In this document: one piece after another, positions 13,301-22,445 of the stretch | Layout of the letters: each line of letters opens with the position of its first letter | How positions within the stretch are numbered: the stretch's first letter is position 1 | Assembly: GCA_949126835.1 (NCBI GenBank) | Contig: OX421501.1 | Location: 4,401,499 to 4,465,498 of the forward strand | Length of the DNA stretch: 64,000 nt | Reading direction: 5' to 3' | Source: Anisus vortex | Taxonomy: Eukaryota > Mollusca > Gastropoda > Planorbidae | Position numbers and translations under genes: made by a program | Notes under the pieces: model-generated | Told to the model about the DNA's origin: nothing | Database searches by the model: none | Seen by the model: only the letters and a program-made list of their open reading frames with translations

Positions 13301-16300
13301 TAATTTATATTTAAAGACTTAAAGAATTAGACACCCTCGGAGACGATCCTGAGTAAGTACCACTTTGTTGTACATTACATATATATATTTTTAATGAGGT
13401 TCAGTAAGATAAAATCATGATATTACAAGCTTTATAGGTCTTCTATCCATCAAGCGAAGCAGAAGTGACCGGGTCTATGATGCGGCTAGTGTGACTAGCA
13501 CTTTCTTAATTAAGATGCTTCTAGTTTTATGAACACATAATATCTATCAAGTATCCAGGGGGATCAAAAACAATACAAACAAATTGCCATTGACATAGTG
13601 ATAATATTGGCATACTACGTATGTAAAGTAGAGTAACATTCTAACCTATTTCTTCTTCTTCTTCTTCATATTACTGTGGAGAGCCCGTTAGAACCGAGGA
13701 AGAGTCCACAATTTAAATACACATAAAATACAAAGCATCACAAACAACAATTATAAACAGGTGACAGAGTGTCACTTTAGGATTTTAGACCAGCCCTTCA
13801 GTGACGATTTAAAAGCCTGAACTGTAGGGGCAGTGATGGAGGCCTGGTCCAGGGTGTTCCACAGCCTAATGGCTGACGGAAAAAAAGAATATTTGTAGAC
13901 GTCGGTGCTTGCATGTGGGACATGCAGCTTGAGCTGATGGCATCGGGTAGAGCGGGACACCTGTTGGATTCGGCCTGGCTGAGTGGACATTTCCACGTGG
14001 CGGTTCACGATCTTGTAAATAGTGGTGACCTTGTTTATCGCTCTGCGGTGATGTAGGGGCTCCAGTTGGAGTTGGGCCACCAAAGCTGAGGCGCTAGTTT
14101 TAAGGCCGTAGTCCTGTAAGATACGACGTGCCGCACGACGTTGGGTCATCTCCAGCTTAGATATCATGTGTTGTTGATGAGGATCCCATAAAGTCCCATA
14201 TTTGTACTTTAATAAACAATTTATAACTATTGAAACGATCAAAGTAAAAAAAAATACATTCTTTTTTACAATGGACCTAATATTTAAATTTATCCTTTGT
14301 CAATGCGTCCGGGTAGTATTTCATTTTACAATTATTTCAACTTAACACCAATTAATTACTTATTTTGCTACGTAATTTTTATCATGTATTTTAGAATTGA
14401 TAAATCTTTTTCATTCATTTACTTTTTTTTTTCTTTTGAACCGTTAGGCCTAAAAGTAAAATTAAATCCCTATATTTAATTATTTTAAAAAAAAATATCA
14501 TGATTCATAAATGAAAATCGGGAGTGCAGAGAGTGGGGTTTTAAAAGAAACGAATGACTACAATGTGTTTTGTTAAGCTAGAAAAAAAGCAACAATATTA
14601 CAATACAAAGTGTACTGAAAACGTTACTTTCGATATTTAGTCCGGAGTGGGGAATTTATTAATTTATATCCATATATATACATGTCTATTTTGAAACCTT
14701 ACGTTCCATGTATAGTCAATACAAATTTATAACCAGTTTTATCTAAAGCTATTATACATTTACTGATTTCAATTACTAATGTTGTGATAAATTCATTGTT
14801 TGGTGTTGTTTTTTTGTAAATTTCATTAGACTATCATAACATTTCGAAAAGTCTTTAATGTTTTCTATAATATTTAATTTAGACATAATTTGTTTTCGTC
14901 CTTTTGTTTTCATGAGGGTTGGATTTAGTTGATGCATTGTGATTATGGCATGATAAGAACAACAACTTATTTTGAACTTAATACTTGTTTAATGATTTAT
15001 AAATGATCAACAACTAAGCTTTAATGTTTATTCGAATTACAGCTTAAAAGATGTGGATCCATGGTAAGTAGAATGCTGTTTTTTGTGTAAAAAATTGTTT
15101 TTCAATGAGGTTTACTCAGATAAAATCATACATTTTCAAACTTTATATGGTTTCTTTCGTAAATAAAGTAAAAAGTCATTTTCAAATTGTGTGTTCCATT
15201 TGAGCAATTGAATCAGAGTTGACTGGGTATATTACGCAGAACATATGGGGCTACAGTAGCAAACACCTTCTTAATATGTTATTGGATTTATTAACTACAT
15301 TGTGTATATATAAAATCTAAGGGGTGGGGTGGAGGGAGATCTTTCTCTATACCTGATGAATTCGAAAGTATTTTTAACTGAAAATTTACACGCGCTAAAC
15401 TAGTTCATCTTTAGGTTTATCTGTAAGTGTAGTTACGTACAATGCGCACATTTTTTAATGCTTCTATGGATACGGTACACAAGATACATCACAGTAACTA
15501 TTGTAGTTAGACTAGCAACAATTGGTACACTAAATACACAACTTAACTTGTGTAGATGTTTGCTCCTTTACAATGTTTGCTCACAGTACAATTATCTGTT
15601 AGTTGATAAATTGCAACAAATTATTTAAAGCTTTATATTTGTTAAATGATTTAGAAATCACCAACCACTAAGCCTTTAATTTATATTGACAGGCTTACAA
15701 ACGTAAAAGGCGTCGGAGGCTATAAAATGTAAGTAGGCTACCACTTAGGTTTTTTTTTTTTAATAAGGCACCAACGTAAGTTAAATGATGAAGTGACAAC
15801 CTTTATATGGCTCTAGTCTTATTAAAACTACACAGTATCTATCAAGTCTGGGTGGTGTTAGGGGGGAGGGGTCTATCTCCATAGCTAATAAAATTAAAAC
15901 TTTTTCAAATGAAAACGGTCTACGGCAGGGATCGGCAACCTTTTGATAAAAACGTGCCAAAGTGGGATTTCTAATTCATTCAGCGTGCCAACAGCCTAAA
16001 AGTAATTCTTCTTTAGCATTCGAATTCTTGAATTGCTTTTTGCGAGTCTTTCGCGTGATATTGAAAAATCACTCTGCGTGCCAAGTTTGGCACGCGCGCC
16101 GTTGGTTGCCGACACCCTTGTCTACGGGATTATTTAAAAAAAAAATATATTACAATATTTTACTAGTTGATTGCAGTGAAAAAAATTTCAATTTTATTTT
16201 CCAAAAATATTTAGCTAACTTTGTGGACATTTATTGATCTCCTATTAATAACGGCACGCTGGCCGAGCGGCAACGCGTTCGACTGGCGTAGGGACGGTCC

Positions 16301-16672
16301 TGGGTTCGAATCCTGGTGAAGGCTAATATTTTTTCCCGGGTCTGGAGGGTGTCCCTGAGTCTACACCCAGCTCTGATGCAAACTTGAGCTTATTTGAGGT
16401 AAAGTAAAGGCGGTTGTGGCATTGTGCTGGTATGCCGTGTCCACAGAGACTGGTGAACGCTGCATCACCAGCCTTATGATCAATTTGGACCGACGAGATA
16501 CTTTACCACTCACTTCGTAACTAATATATGTTATTCATAAACAAATTGTCTGGATAGAAAGAGAGATGGTGGTGGAGAGACAGACAAGCGAAGATAACAA
16601 ATTCTTTTAAATTTTTTTCGTTTTCGTAGATTGAAGAGAGGCTCTTTGACAGACGAAGATGATCCTAACTAA
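1279..16672 (+). CDS. Micro-exon gene (17 tiny exons, repeated exon/intron modules), function unknown
   Basis: I do not recognise this gene. Its structure is what can be described. Exons of 13-43 nt lie at 1279-1307, 1970-1996, 2839-2851, 3347-3366, 5039-5065, 5434-5460, 6573-6599, 6881-6907, 9330-9342, 9825-9844, 10657-10669, 11721-11737, 12806-12841, 13317-13352, 15043-15063, 15693-15728 and 16630-16672. All 16 donors read GTAAGT or GTAAGC. From exon 2 on, a single phase (intron after the second codon base) stays open to a TAA in the last exon. The other two phases are closed by stops in several exons. The sum is 432 nt, or 143 codons plus stop. The predicted peptide is short, charged (K, D, E) and Gly-rich, with recurring PKDFDG-like and LK...GDDP-like units. 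No start codon or signal peptide was found, so the 5' end may be missing. Schistosome micro-exon genes are the closest structural analogy I know. That is an analogy, not homology. Transcript evidence is needed to be sure. Confidence 0.6.
1970..1996 (+). CDS. Micro-exon 2 (27 nt)
   Basis: It reads PKDFDGNF in phase 2 to 2, between AAATTACAG and GTAAGT. About 50 nt of upstream intron match those before exons 5-8 and 13-16 (a gatttt..atcatcaataa..tttaatgtatatt..ttacag pattern). Confidence 0.6.
   Translation, partial: PKRLRWQF
2839..2851 (+). CDS. Micro-exon 3 (13 nt, first half of a pair)
   Basis: It reads YDLV, phase 2 in and phase 0 out, between TTCTATAG and GTAAGT. Its length is not a multiple of three, but with exon 4 (20 nt) it forms an in-frame 33-nt cassette. 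It is homologous to exons 9 and 11 by both exon and intron sequence. Confidence 0.55.
2970..3260. repeat. Intronic minisatellite, about 40-bp unit
   Basis: Imperfect tandem units around TGTGGTTTAACTCTTGTCAT alternate with GGCTTTAATC-type spacers. The array lies in the intron between micro-exons 3 and 4, and the same array recurs in the paralogous introns at 9470-9730 and 10960-11120. Confidence 0.6.
3347..3366 (+). CDS. Micro-exon 4 (20 nt, second half of the pair)
   Basis: It reads SPYVKY, phase 0 in and phase 2 out, between ACGTTTAG and GTAAGT. The downstream intron start matches those after exons 10 and 12 (gtaagt..tttttgt.ttttaatta pattern). Confidence 0.55.
5039..5065 (+). CDS. Micro-exon 5 (27 nt)
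   Basis: It reads SKGPEGAI, phase 2 to 2, between AATAACAG and GTAAGT. It is a diverged copy of exons 2, 6 and 7, with Gly at the third and sixth positions. Confidence 0.6.
   Translation: MKRPRGSY
5104..5182 (+). mobile_element. Short piggyBac-like MITE, copy 1
   Basis: This is a 79-bp element bounded by TTAA on both sides with termini CCCTTACAGTCCCGGG and ACGGGAAGGG. TTAA target duplication plus CCC ends are the piggyBac hallmark. Three more copies of about 80 bp lie at 10879, 32886 and 33125. Confidence 0.7.
5434..5460 (+). CDS. Micro-exon 6 (27 nt)
   Basis: It reads PKVFDGAI, phase 2 to 2, between AAATTACAG and GTAAGT. It is nearly identical to exons 2 and 7. Confidence 0.6.
   Translation, partial: PKSLRWRY
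5955..6374 (+). mobile_element. Helitron-like non-autonomous element with tRNA-like segment
   Basis: The element begins TCTATATATATAAA after an A, and ends with a GC hairpin (CCCGGGCAACGCCGGG) followed 8 nt later by CTTG and a T. The flanks CATAA and TTATAAATAATAG join to reproduce an uninterrupted copy just upstream (5900-5935), so insertion between A and T occurred with no target duplication, as known for Helitrons. The 3' end CTTG departs from the usual CTRR. Positions about 6075-6135 look tRNA-like, with A-box-like CAGCTCAGTGGTA and B-box-like GGTTCGATTCT. Confidence 0.6.
6573..6599 (+). CDS. Micro-exon 7 (27 nt)
   Basis: It reads PKDFDGAF, phase 2 to 2, between AAATTACAG and GTAAGC. The exon differs from exon 2 only around the seventh codon. 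Confidence 0.6.
   Translation, partial: PKRLRWRF
6881..6907 (+). CDS. Micro-exon 8 (27 nt)
   Basis: It reads PKGIKGDL, phase 2 to 2, between TATATTACAG and GTAAGT. Gly at positions 3 and 6 gives a faintly collagen-like look, but the junction residue is not Gly. Confidence 0.6.
7049..7415 (+). mobile_element. Solo LTR, family 1
   Basis: The 367-bp sequence runs from TGTAACG to CGTAACA and is flanked by the 4-bp duplication CACT on both sides. Related sequence with the same GTGGTCAC...GGTGACCC...GTGACCCTTG core occurs at 28583 and, inverted, at 39731. No internal gag/pol sequence remains. Confidence 0.7.
7608..8560 (+). pseudogene. Degenerate CR1/Jockey-type LINE, RT C-terminal half
   Basis: Broken frames read the end of a reverse transcriptase domain: an IYINDL-type motif near 7630, then the intact stretch 7789-7983 with FHPEKCQLIRVS and NAKYLGVIINDKLSW, then VRPLLEYAGPVWDP at about 8050. 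Stops and frameshifts are numerous, so this is a dead copy. Its 3' end recurs at 31514-31750 and 47375-47545. Confidence 0.75.
9330..9342 (+). CDS. Micro-exon 9 (13 nt, first half of a pair)
   Basis: It reads HGLP, phase 2 in and phase 0 out, between TTTCTATAG and GTAAGT. It is homologous to exons 3 and 11 and pairs with exon 10. Confidence 0.55.
9470..9730. repeat. Second copy of the intronic minisatellite
   Basis: It has the same unit as at 2970-3260, in the same position between a 13-nt and a 20-nt exon, and starts with the same CACGTGTCACTGTGTTA block. This shows the exon pair was duplicated together with its intron. Confidence 0.6.
9825..9844 (+). CDS. Micro-exon 10 (20 nt, second half of the pair)
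   Basis: It reads PVYGIS, phase 0 in and phase 2 out, between TTCTATTAG and GTAAGT. It is homologous to exon 4, sharing CTATG near its middle. Confidence 0.55.
10657..10669 (+). CDS. Micro-exon 11 (13 nt, first half of a pair)
   Basis: It reads NEMQ, phase 2 in and phase 0 out, between TTTGTTAG and GTAAGC. It is the third copy of the 13-nt module and pairs with exon 12. Confidence 0.5.
10879..10959 (-). mobile_element. Short piggyBac-like MITE, copy 2
   Basis: TTAA-bounded 81-bp element in reverse orientation to the copy at 5104, with the same core (CTATCTATGCTGCCTTCAG). Confidence 0.7.
11721..11737 (+). CDS. Micro-exon 12 (17 nt, second half of the pair)
   Basis: It reads LASEK, phase 0 in and phase 2 out, between TTCACTCAG and GTAAGT. 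It is exactly one codon shorter than exons 4 and 10, so the frame is kept. Confidence 0.5.
12806..12841 (+). CDS. Micro-exon 13 (36 nt)
   Basis: It reads LKSSKGGGGVK plus a Gly completed downstream, phase 2 to 2, donor GTAAGC. The acceptor ATATTGAAAG is purine-rich for a 3' splice site but is shared in position with exons 14 and 16. Confidence 0.55.
13317..13352 (+). CDS. Micro-exon 14 (36 nt)
   Basis: It reads LKELDTLGDDP, phase 2 to 2, between ATATTTAAAG and GTAAGT. The GDDP end resembles the EDDPN end of the terminal exon. One alternative phase contains a TAG, so only phase 2 is open. Confidence 0.55.
13640..14242 (-). pseudogene. 5'-truncated non-LTR retrotransposon, RT C-terminus
   Basis: An open frame at 13772-14242 reads the typical last segment of a Jockey/I-group reverse transcriptase protein: WDPHQQHMISKLEMTQRRAAR, then LEPLHHRRAINKV, then YSFFPSAIRLWNTL. 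It is followed on the minus strand by a 3' tail ending in GAA repeats at about 13645-13668. It sits antisense in the intron between micro-exons 14 and 15. A second truncated copy lies at 35733-36050. Confidence 0.8.
15043..15063 (+). CDS. Micro-exon 15 (21 nt)
   Basis: It reads LKDVDP, phase 2 to 2, between CGAATTACAG and GTAAGT. It ends in TG: joined to exon 16 this gives TGG (Trp), but joined directly to exon 17 it would give TGA, a stop. Confidence 0.55.
15693..15728 (+). CDS. Micro-exon 16 (36 nt)
   Basis: It reads LTNVKGVGGYK, phase 2 to 2, between ATATTGACAG and GTAAGT. It is closest to exon 13 in sequence (KGVGGYK against KGGGGVK). Confidence 0.6.
15926..16119 (+). mobile_element. hAT-type MITE with 8-bp duplication
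   Basis: The 194-bp element has ends CAGGGATCGGCAACC and GGTTGCCGACACCCTT, flanked by the perfect 8-bp direct repeat GTCTACGG. Both features are diagnostic of the hAT superfamily. Confidence 0.85.
16252..16508 (+). mobile_element. tRNA-derived SINE, family 1
   Basis: The head carries a pol III A box (TGGCCGAGCGGC) and B box (GGTTCGAATCC). It is followed by a conserved body including GTCTGGAGGGTGTCCCTGAG and the tail GGACCGACGAGATACTTTAC. Copies or fragments lie at 17551, 39022, 39337, 43767, 44345, 47115, 54937, 58420 and 62557. Confidence 0.8.
16630..16672 (+). CDS. Terminal micro-exon 17 with stop codon
   Basis: After a good pyrimidine tract and CGTAG acceptor it reads LKRGSLTDEDDPN and then TAA in the shared phase. 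It is recognisably a copy of the exon-14 type, so the C-terminus of the protein is itself a recycled module. The 3' UTR would run into the MITE at 16770. Confidence 0.6.
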
Positions 16673-16769
16673 ACAAAGCTAGAAGTGGCAAGGCATGTTC
16701 TGAAGCAATGTAATAAGTTTTTGTACATTCAAACCATAAAATTTAAAATCACGTTAATCATGTTAATTA

Positions 16770-17061
16770 CCAAAGACAATAATAAAATGGAACGCTTGCT
16801 CTCTATTTTTAAAGCTTTGTTTCCGTACGCATCCAATAACGCTGTCTTAAATGACTTCTACGCTCCTACGTTTGCCTGAATGTTTCCGCTGTATACAACT
16901 TTTGATGTTTGATTTTATTTTTTTAATGAGAAAATCATAGCGATTAAATAAAACGGAAGTGTACAATACAGACAGGAATCGGGAATTCCAAAAACAAGTC
17001 ATTCGAGTCGTCAAATTGCAGAAATATTAAAGCAAGCTGTCCATCTTATTATAGTCTTTGG
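16770..17061. mobile_element. MITE with CCAAAGAC... inverted repeats and TA duplication
   Basis: The left end CCAAAGACAATAATAAAATG and the right end, an inverted CCAAAGACTATAATAAGATG, are flanked by TA. This is consistent with a Tc1/mariner-type MITE. Related copies or ends occur near 1676, 30003-30617, 38616-38855 and 61144. Confidence 0.6.
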
Positions 17062-17395
17062 TATTACGTCGGAACTGTTAAATAGGTCTCATTCTGTCTA
17101 AAAAAAAACTGACTGGATAGTTCTAAACGAGTGGATTCGGAGAACCGACTTTGCATTGCTGTCTTCTTAGGCTTCACGCATTACTTTCAATTCCATAGTT
17201 AATATCCATAGTTATAAGGTATGAATAGTCGCATTCGTTTGTTCAATATGAGTTCTAGTTTCAACTATTGGATTAGTGAAACAGAAATCAACAATGTCTT
17301 GCATTATACTACTCAGGATTTTTTCATTACTCTTTCGATTATCCGAGTTTCAGAATTTCTTACATTTGTATTTCTTTTGATACTGAGTGTTCCTG

Positions 17396-17556
17396 TGGTT
17401 AGTTCACGGGACTGTCAACTGACACTTCGGGGGTTCTTTAACTGCCGCCGACCAATCCCTGTCGCCCTGTAAGAGTTTTTGGACCTAGTCGACGTATTAA
17501 TCTTCTAGAGCCCACGGAGCATGCTAAAATTGCATGGATAGATGCGCTATATAAAA
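17396..17556 (+). mobile_element. tRNA-derived SINE, family 2 (partial)
   Basis: It shares AATCCCTGTCGCCCTG, CTTCTAGAGC and GCGCTATATAA with the complete copy at 56362-56634. It is immediately followed by a reversed family-1 SINE. Confidence 0.65.
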
Positions 17557-17772
17557 GTAGAGTACCCTACGACCTAACTGATCATAGGGCTGGTGAAGCA
17601 GCGTTCACCAGTTTCTGTGACCGCGTTACACGAGGGGATGTGTGGCCAGCGCAATGCCCAGCCGCCTTTACTTTACCCCAACTAGTGTCAGGTACCCATT
17701 AGTCTAGTCTGCACCAGGATTCGAACCCATAACTTTCGGATACCAGTCGAACGGCAGCACTAGGCCACCGTA
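17551..17772 (-). mobile_element. tRNA-derived SINE, family 1
   Basis: A reverse-orientation copy whose inverted B box GGATTCGAACC lies near 17721 and whose tail carries CTGATCATAGGGCTGGTGAA. It abuts the family-2 SINE. Confidence 0.75.
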
Positions 17773-18998
17773 TACATTATGACAACGACACGACGAAAAG
17801 GCTTTGTTATTACTTTGCAATTTTGTCGACAAAAAAACAACAACATAAAAAAAAACAACAACATGTAGATACAAAATCTGAAGCTATTTTACAAACCATT
17901 ATGTTATAATAGTTATTTCTAGTTATATGTTTTGATTAACTGCTAAATTTATCCCATAACAAAATGTATGCTTTAGGGAAAGCAAAAATAATAAACAGTT
18001 TAACATTTATACAAGTATTAAAATAAATAATAAAAGTGTATTGAAATTAAATTATTTGTAAGAAACGTATTTCTAATCCAACATTCTCATTTTGTTTTCA
18101 GAATCTAAATTAGATATAAATTTTTCTATTGGCTTTCACTTGACATGATGTTTATCAAATCAATAAAAAGTAATAAAATTGAATTTGAAATATTTGTCTT
18201 AATTTATTGTAAGTATGTGTATATTGTTTAATTGAATAAGTACAGGACATTCATTTATATATAAATATATATACATTTGTAATGTTTAATATTTATAACG
18301 TCAATATACTTTACATAAGCATTTGTATTTTTCTATTCGTTAATTCTCAAAAAGTGTTCTAGCGATCTATGCTCATAAACAAACATTCGATCATTGATTT
18401 CATTTTCAGAAAATCTGATTTCAAAAGCTTTACGGCGAGACTCTTATCATGAACCAATCAACAGTTTAAGTTTCAATAACACTAACATTAAATCTAATAC
18501 ACTTTAGAGTTTTAATAAAATAGAGACAATTTACTTTACCATATATATAATTACCATGAGTTTGTTTATTTATTTAGATGTTTGTTTCTGCTCTATATTC
18601 TCCTAAGCCGTTTGACTTATCGGGTTAAAAATTAAATGTATAAATTGGAAACGTCATCCAAAAGAAATTTTTATTTTATCAACAATATTGCTTAATTCGT
18701 TAATTTATTTTTTTAAATAAATTTAAACCTATTACTAATCACCGTATGTTAAGGTTATACAATGGGCGCAGTTTCCCCTTGAAATGCTTTCAAATTTAGT
18801 GTGTGGTCGGGACCGGGTTTTCCCGTACTGCGAAATATTGCTGTCTACTTTTTTTATTATTAACTTTTTTTACTGTTTGGTATTTGTTTTCTTATTCTTT
18901 CTTTTTGATAGTATTATTGTTAGTTTTATATTATTAATAAGAAGTCAGAAGCTTGACAGCAGCAATCCATATGCATATAGTGTAAAATGGCAGCGACA
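17773..18998. other. AT-rich stretch, nothing recognised
   Basis: The stretch is strongly AT-rich, with poly-A/T runs and no credible coding potential. The longest open frame nearby (18784-19170) runs into a MITE and is rejected. Confidence 0.5.
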
Positions 18999-19000
18999 TA

Positions 19001-19205
19001 CAGTACATACTCGCGTAAAGGTCGCACCCTTAGTTTGGGATTATTTTTCTTACATGTTGTCATTGACCCGCATTGAAGTTGCACCCCTAATCTTGAATCC
19101 ACATTTTTTAAAATTTATATTTTTTTACTATTCTTCTGCAGATCGACTATTTTTTGTGGCAATTTTTTAAAAATAAAAGTGCGACTTATACGCGAGTATA
19201 TACGG
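19001..19205. mobile_element. MITE with CCGTATATACTCGCG inverted repeats
   Basis: The termini CAGTACATACTCGCGTAA and, inverted, CCGTATATACTCGCGTAT flank 205 bp, with TA on both sides. The pair continues into GGTCGCACCC and AAGTCGCAC. Confidence 0.65.
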
Positions 19206-20037
19206 TAGATTCCGTTCCGATCTATTTATAGATCAGTGACACATTAAGTTTTAGACACAATTTTGTTTTTATCGGTAAGTGCAGTGGAAATGTTTAGTTT
19301 TCCCTTCCTTCGATAGATCAGTGCCTTTCTTCACATTGCTCAAACCAATTTATTAAGAAGTGGCAATCCATTGCTTTTATAGATCAGTGATATGAAAATG
19401 TATTTCAGTGTATAATTTGATAAATTTGCATTAGATCGAGTTTTCACAAAGCAATACACTTATCTCCCTTACTTTGTGTACATTTGTTATGTATCGAGGC
19501 TTAACTTTTCTTCTGATTTTTACGCCAATGAAGTCAACTCTTCTGCTGAGTGGTAAACAAATAAATGACAGGTCTAACACAAAAAAAAAAATACTTTTCT
19601 ATGATGTATATATACATGTTAACTAAAATTGAATATTTAATATATACTTTTATATAAATGCGAACATTTTTAACTGATTAAGAAATGCACATAAAATTAA
19701 ATTGGCAGAAAAAAAAAATAGGCAAGGGAGGTAGCTCAAATAATTTTAACTACAATTAGTCAGCTTCAGTTGTTCTTCTTGGTATTTGTTACTTTCATCA
19801 TTAAAAAATTCATAACTTTTGTTTTTATTTTTTACCCAATTTTAATAAATAATATTCTAGCAAATATAAGTAATTCTAAAACAAATTTATTTGTATTATA
19901 AATTTGATAAACATAAGAGACTTATTTAATACAAATCTAAACTCCTTAAATGCAGAAAAACGTTAATTTACAACTGTTTAATGTAACGTTTAACGTAGTA
20001 GTCAGGAATTGTTGGACAATTAGGATGGGGTTAAACA

Positions 20038-22445
20038 CAGTAGAGTAGCCATGGGGGGGGGGAGCAAGGGGAGCGGCCGCTCCCCCTACGACCATTTTCG
20101 AAAAAAAAAGGCCTTTTCGGGAAAAATACTGTAATAATTTAAGCAAGCCAGTTTCTTATACTGTTTCTAATATTTTTTTTAATTTAAACTGCATTTAAAC
20201 AATTTAATTTGTTACAATATGATTAATAAACCTTGTTAGATCTAGTTAATTTTAGTTTAATTTAATTTGATACGAAGTGAAGGTCACACTCTAGTGCAGG
20301 GGTCGGCAACATTTTGCTAATGGTGCGCCAAGCTAGGATTTCTAAATCATTCAGCGTGCCAACAGCCTAAAAGTCAACCTGCTCTATTATACGTCTTTTC
20401 TTATACGGCAAGTAGGCCTAAGTAATTTAAAATCCATAGCATGACAAATGACGAAAGCAAAGGAACTCTATAGAGAAAATCGTTAAAGCGTTTTATATTT
20501 AATTTAAAAAATAAAGTGTATGTGATTATCTTCCTTTTTATTAGCATTTATACCAAATAAAAAATGTTATTACCAAACTTTCACATTTAAATTAAATTAA
20601 TGGCAACTATTTTATAAAGGTTATCATTTGGTTGTCAAAATACATATATATGAACTGCTAATATTGATTATAATATTGTGTTCTCAGTTTAACTGAGATG
20701 CTTTTTAATTTATTCAAGTTATACCTAGTGTCAATAATGAACATAGTGTCGTTAAGCGGCATTTATACAAAGTAATCATACAAACTGGGTAGTTAATGTA
20801 ATGTTCAAAAAATGTGCATATAGTATATTAGTCATTTAATATTTATATAATTTTCAACTACTTTTTGACAGTTTGGTCATTATAAAGTTATAAGTCGTAG
20901 ACCATTTAGTCTTTCATAAAATAAAAATTAAAAAACATAATATTAGCAATATTATCGGAAATAAAAGTAGCTAACTATTTCCCTTTAATTAACATAAAGA
21001 TTGTAAATTTGATTCAATAGTGATGCCAAACAAGTTATGTTTTGTAATATAACAAATATTACTGACTAATTATTATTAATTCTTTACGTAAACTAGCGTT
21101 GTGGTATTCATTATAAGATTTAATTATTAGAGATAAACAATTAATTAACGTTAAACAGTTGTAAGTAAACATTTCCTTCATTAATTATGTGTCCATTCAA
21201 CCTTAAGGAATTTATCTCTTTAAAAATGTGGCACATTTCGATGCCCATTTCATTAGAGGTTTAAAATTCAACTGGCTACGTTTTAAAATCGCCAATATCC
21301 CTACAATTACTATAAAAAAAGTAAGATTAAGCCAGTTATGCTTGATTAGACATGAAAAAATCAATTTGAAAGTCTTGAAACTCCGCTTTGAGTGCTTCGA
21401 TGTGCTTCTCAAAAAGCCATCTATCTTAATATTGTATGCCTTTTCATTCGGCAAAACATATAGTTAAAGGTTGTGAAATTGATTTCACTCAATATAAATA
21501 TTACTGGAAAATATATTTGTTTTTGTTTTCATCAATAATAAAACACCTCTTAGAGGTCTCTCGCGTGCCTTAGGTTGCCGACCCCTGCTCTAGTGGATAC
21601 CAGGTCATAAGCAGGAACTTAGAGTGGACTAGAACGATCAACCGTTTGTGCCTAACTTTTACGGTGATGTATCAGTGGTGCGTGGACACAGCAGAGTTAG
21701 TTCTCCGAGCCCGAAAAGAGTACGCTCGCTCGCATTCTAAAAAAAAAAGATGGGGTTCAAGTCTGGTGTACTCACCAAAAAGTAATAATGTGACAAAGCG
21801 CGCTGGCTTTCTTCTTCTCGGCCGTAAACGTGTAGAAAAAGATACCCACAGAATTTAAAGGAAAGAATAAAAGAAGAGAAATAACTTTTCTTTTAAATTT
21901 CGTTTGTTAAGGATATAGATATAACCGTCGGGCGTGGTGTTTTAATAGCTGAGATGAAATAATTAGAAAAAAATAGAGCGTAAATACCGTATCATAGAGA
22001 CAGTGTTATGTAACATAGACAACATAGACACAGTAAATACAAATATTGAAACTGTATTTTTTTAACCTCTTTAAAAATGTCTATATTGGCGATTTATCTC
22101 GTCTTTCAAAGTTAAAAGAAGAATAATGCAGTCGTATAGAAGCATTCGCATTGATTCTCTAAAAACTTTTCGACACTAGATGTTCATCCCAAAAATGAGC
22201 AGTACATACAATCAATTTTGCAGAAATTCCCATCACTAATAGTTTCTAGTAAAAATAGTGGATGGTTTAAAAAAAAATACTGCACTATTATACAGTGTGT
22301 GTATCCTGAGGCACAGGATATTCTTATAACACTTGATACGTACGAATTCTTAGTTCTTCTGTTAATCTGGAAAAATCGCTAAAAGTGGGGTCTTTTTCCT
22401 AAAAGTTCTCTCCCCCCCTAGCGTCAAAACCTGGCTACGCCACTG
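20038..22445. mobile_element. 2.4-kb hAT-type element inserted in the LINE
   Basis: The ends CAGTAGAGTAGCCATGG and, inverted, CAGTGGCGTAGCCAGG are flanked by the perfect 8-bp duplication GTTAAACA (20030-20037 and 22446-22453). No transposase frame is visible. The element carries another hAT-type element inside it. Confidence 0.75.
20297..21587 (+). mobile_element. 1.3-kb hAT-type element, nested
   Basis: The termini CAGGGGTCGGCAAC and GTTGCCGACCCCTG delimit 1291 bp with a perfect 8-bp duplication CTCTAGTG at 20289-20296 and 21588-21595. It is the long relative of the roughly 200-bp elements at 15926, 29359 and 56709. Overlapping 79-80-codon frames near 21212-21467 on both strands are not recognisable as transposase. 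Confidence 0.85.

Noticed and set aside
18784..19170. 128-codon hydrophobic open frame
   Set aside because: It runs from AT-rich DNA straight into the MITE at 19001-19205. The hydrophobicity comes from T-rich sequence.
21212..21467. Overlapping 80-codon frames on both strands
   Set aside because: They lie inside a non-autonomous hAT element and resemble no transposase. Frames open on both strands reflect base composition.
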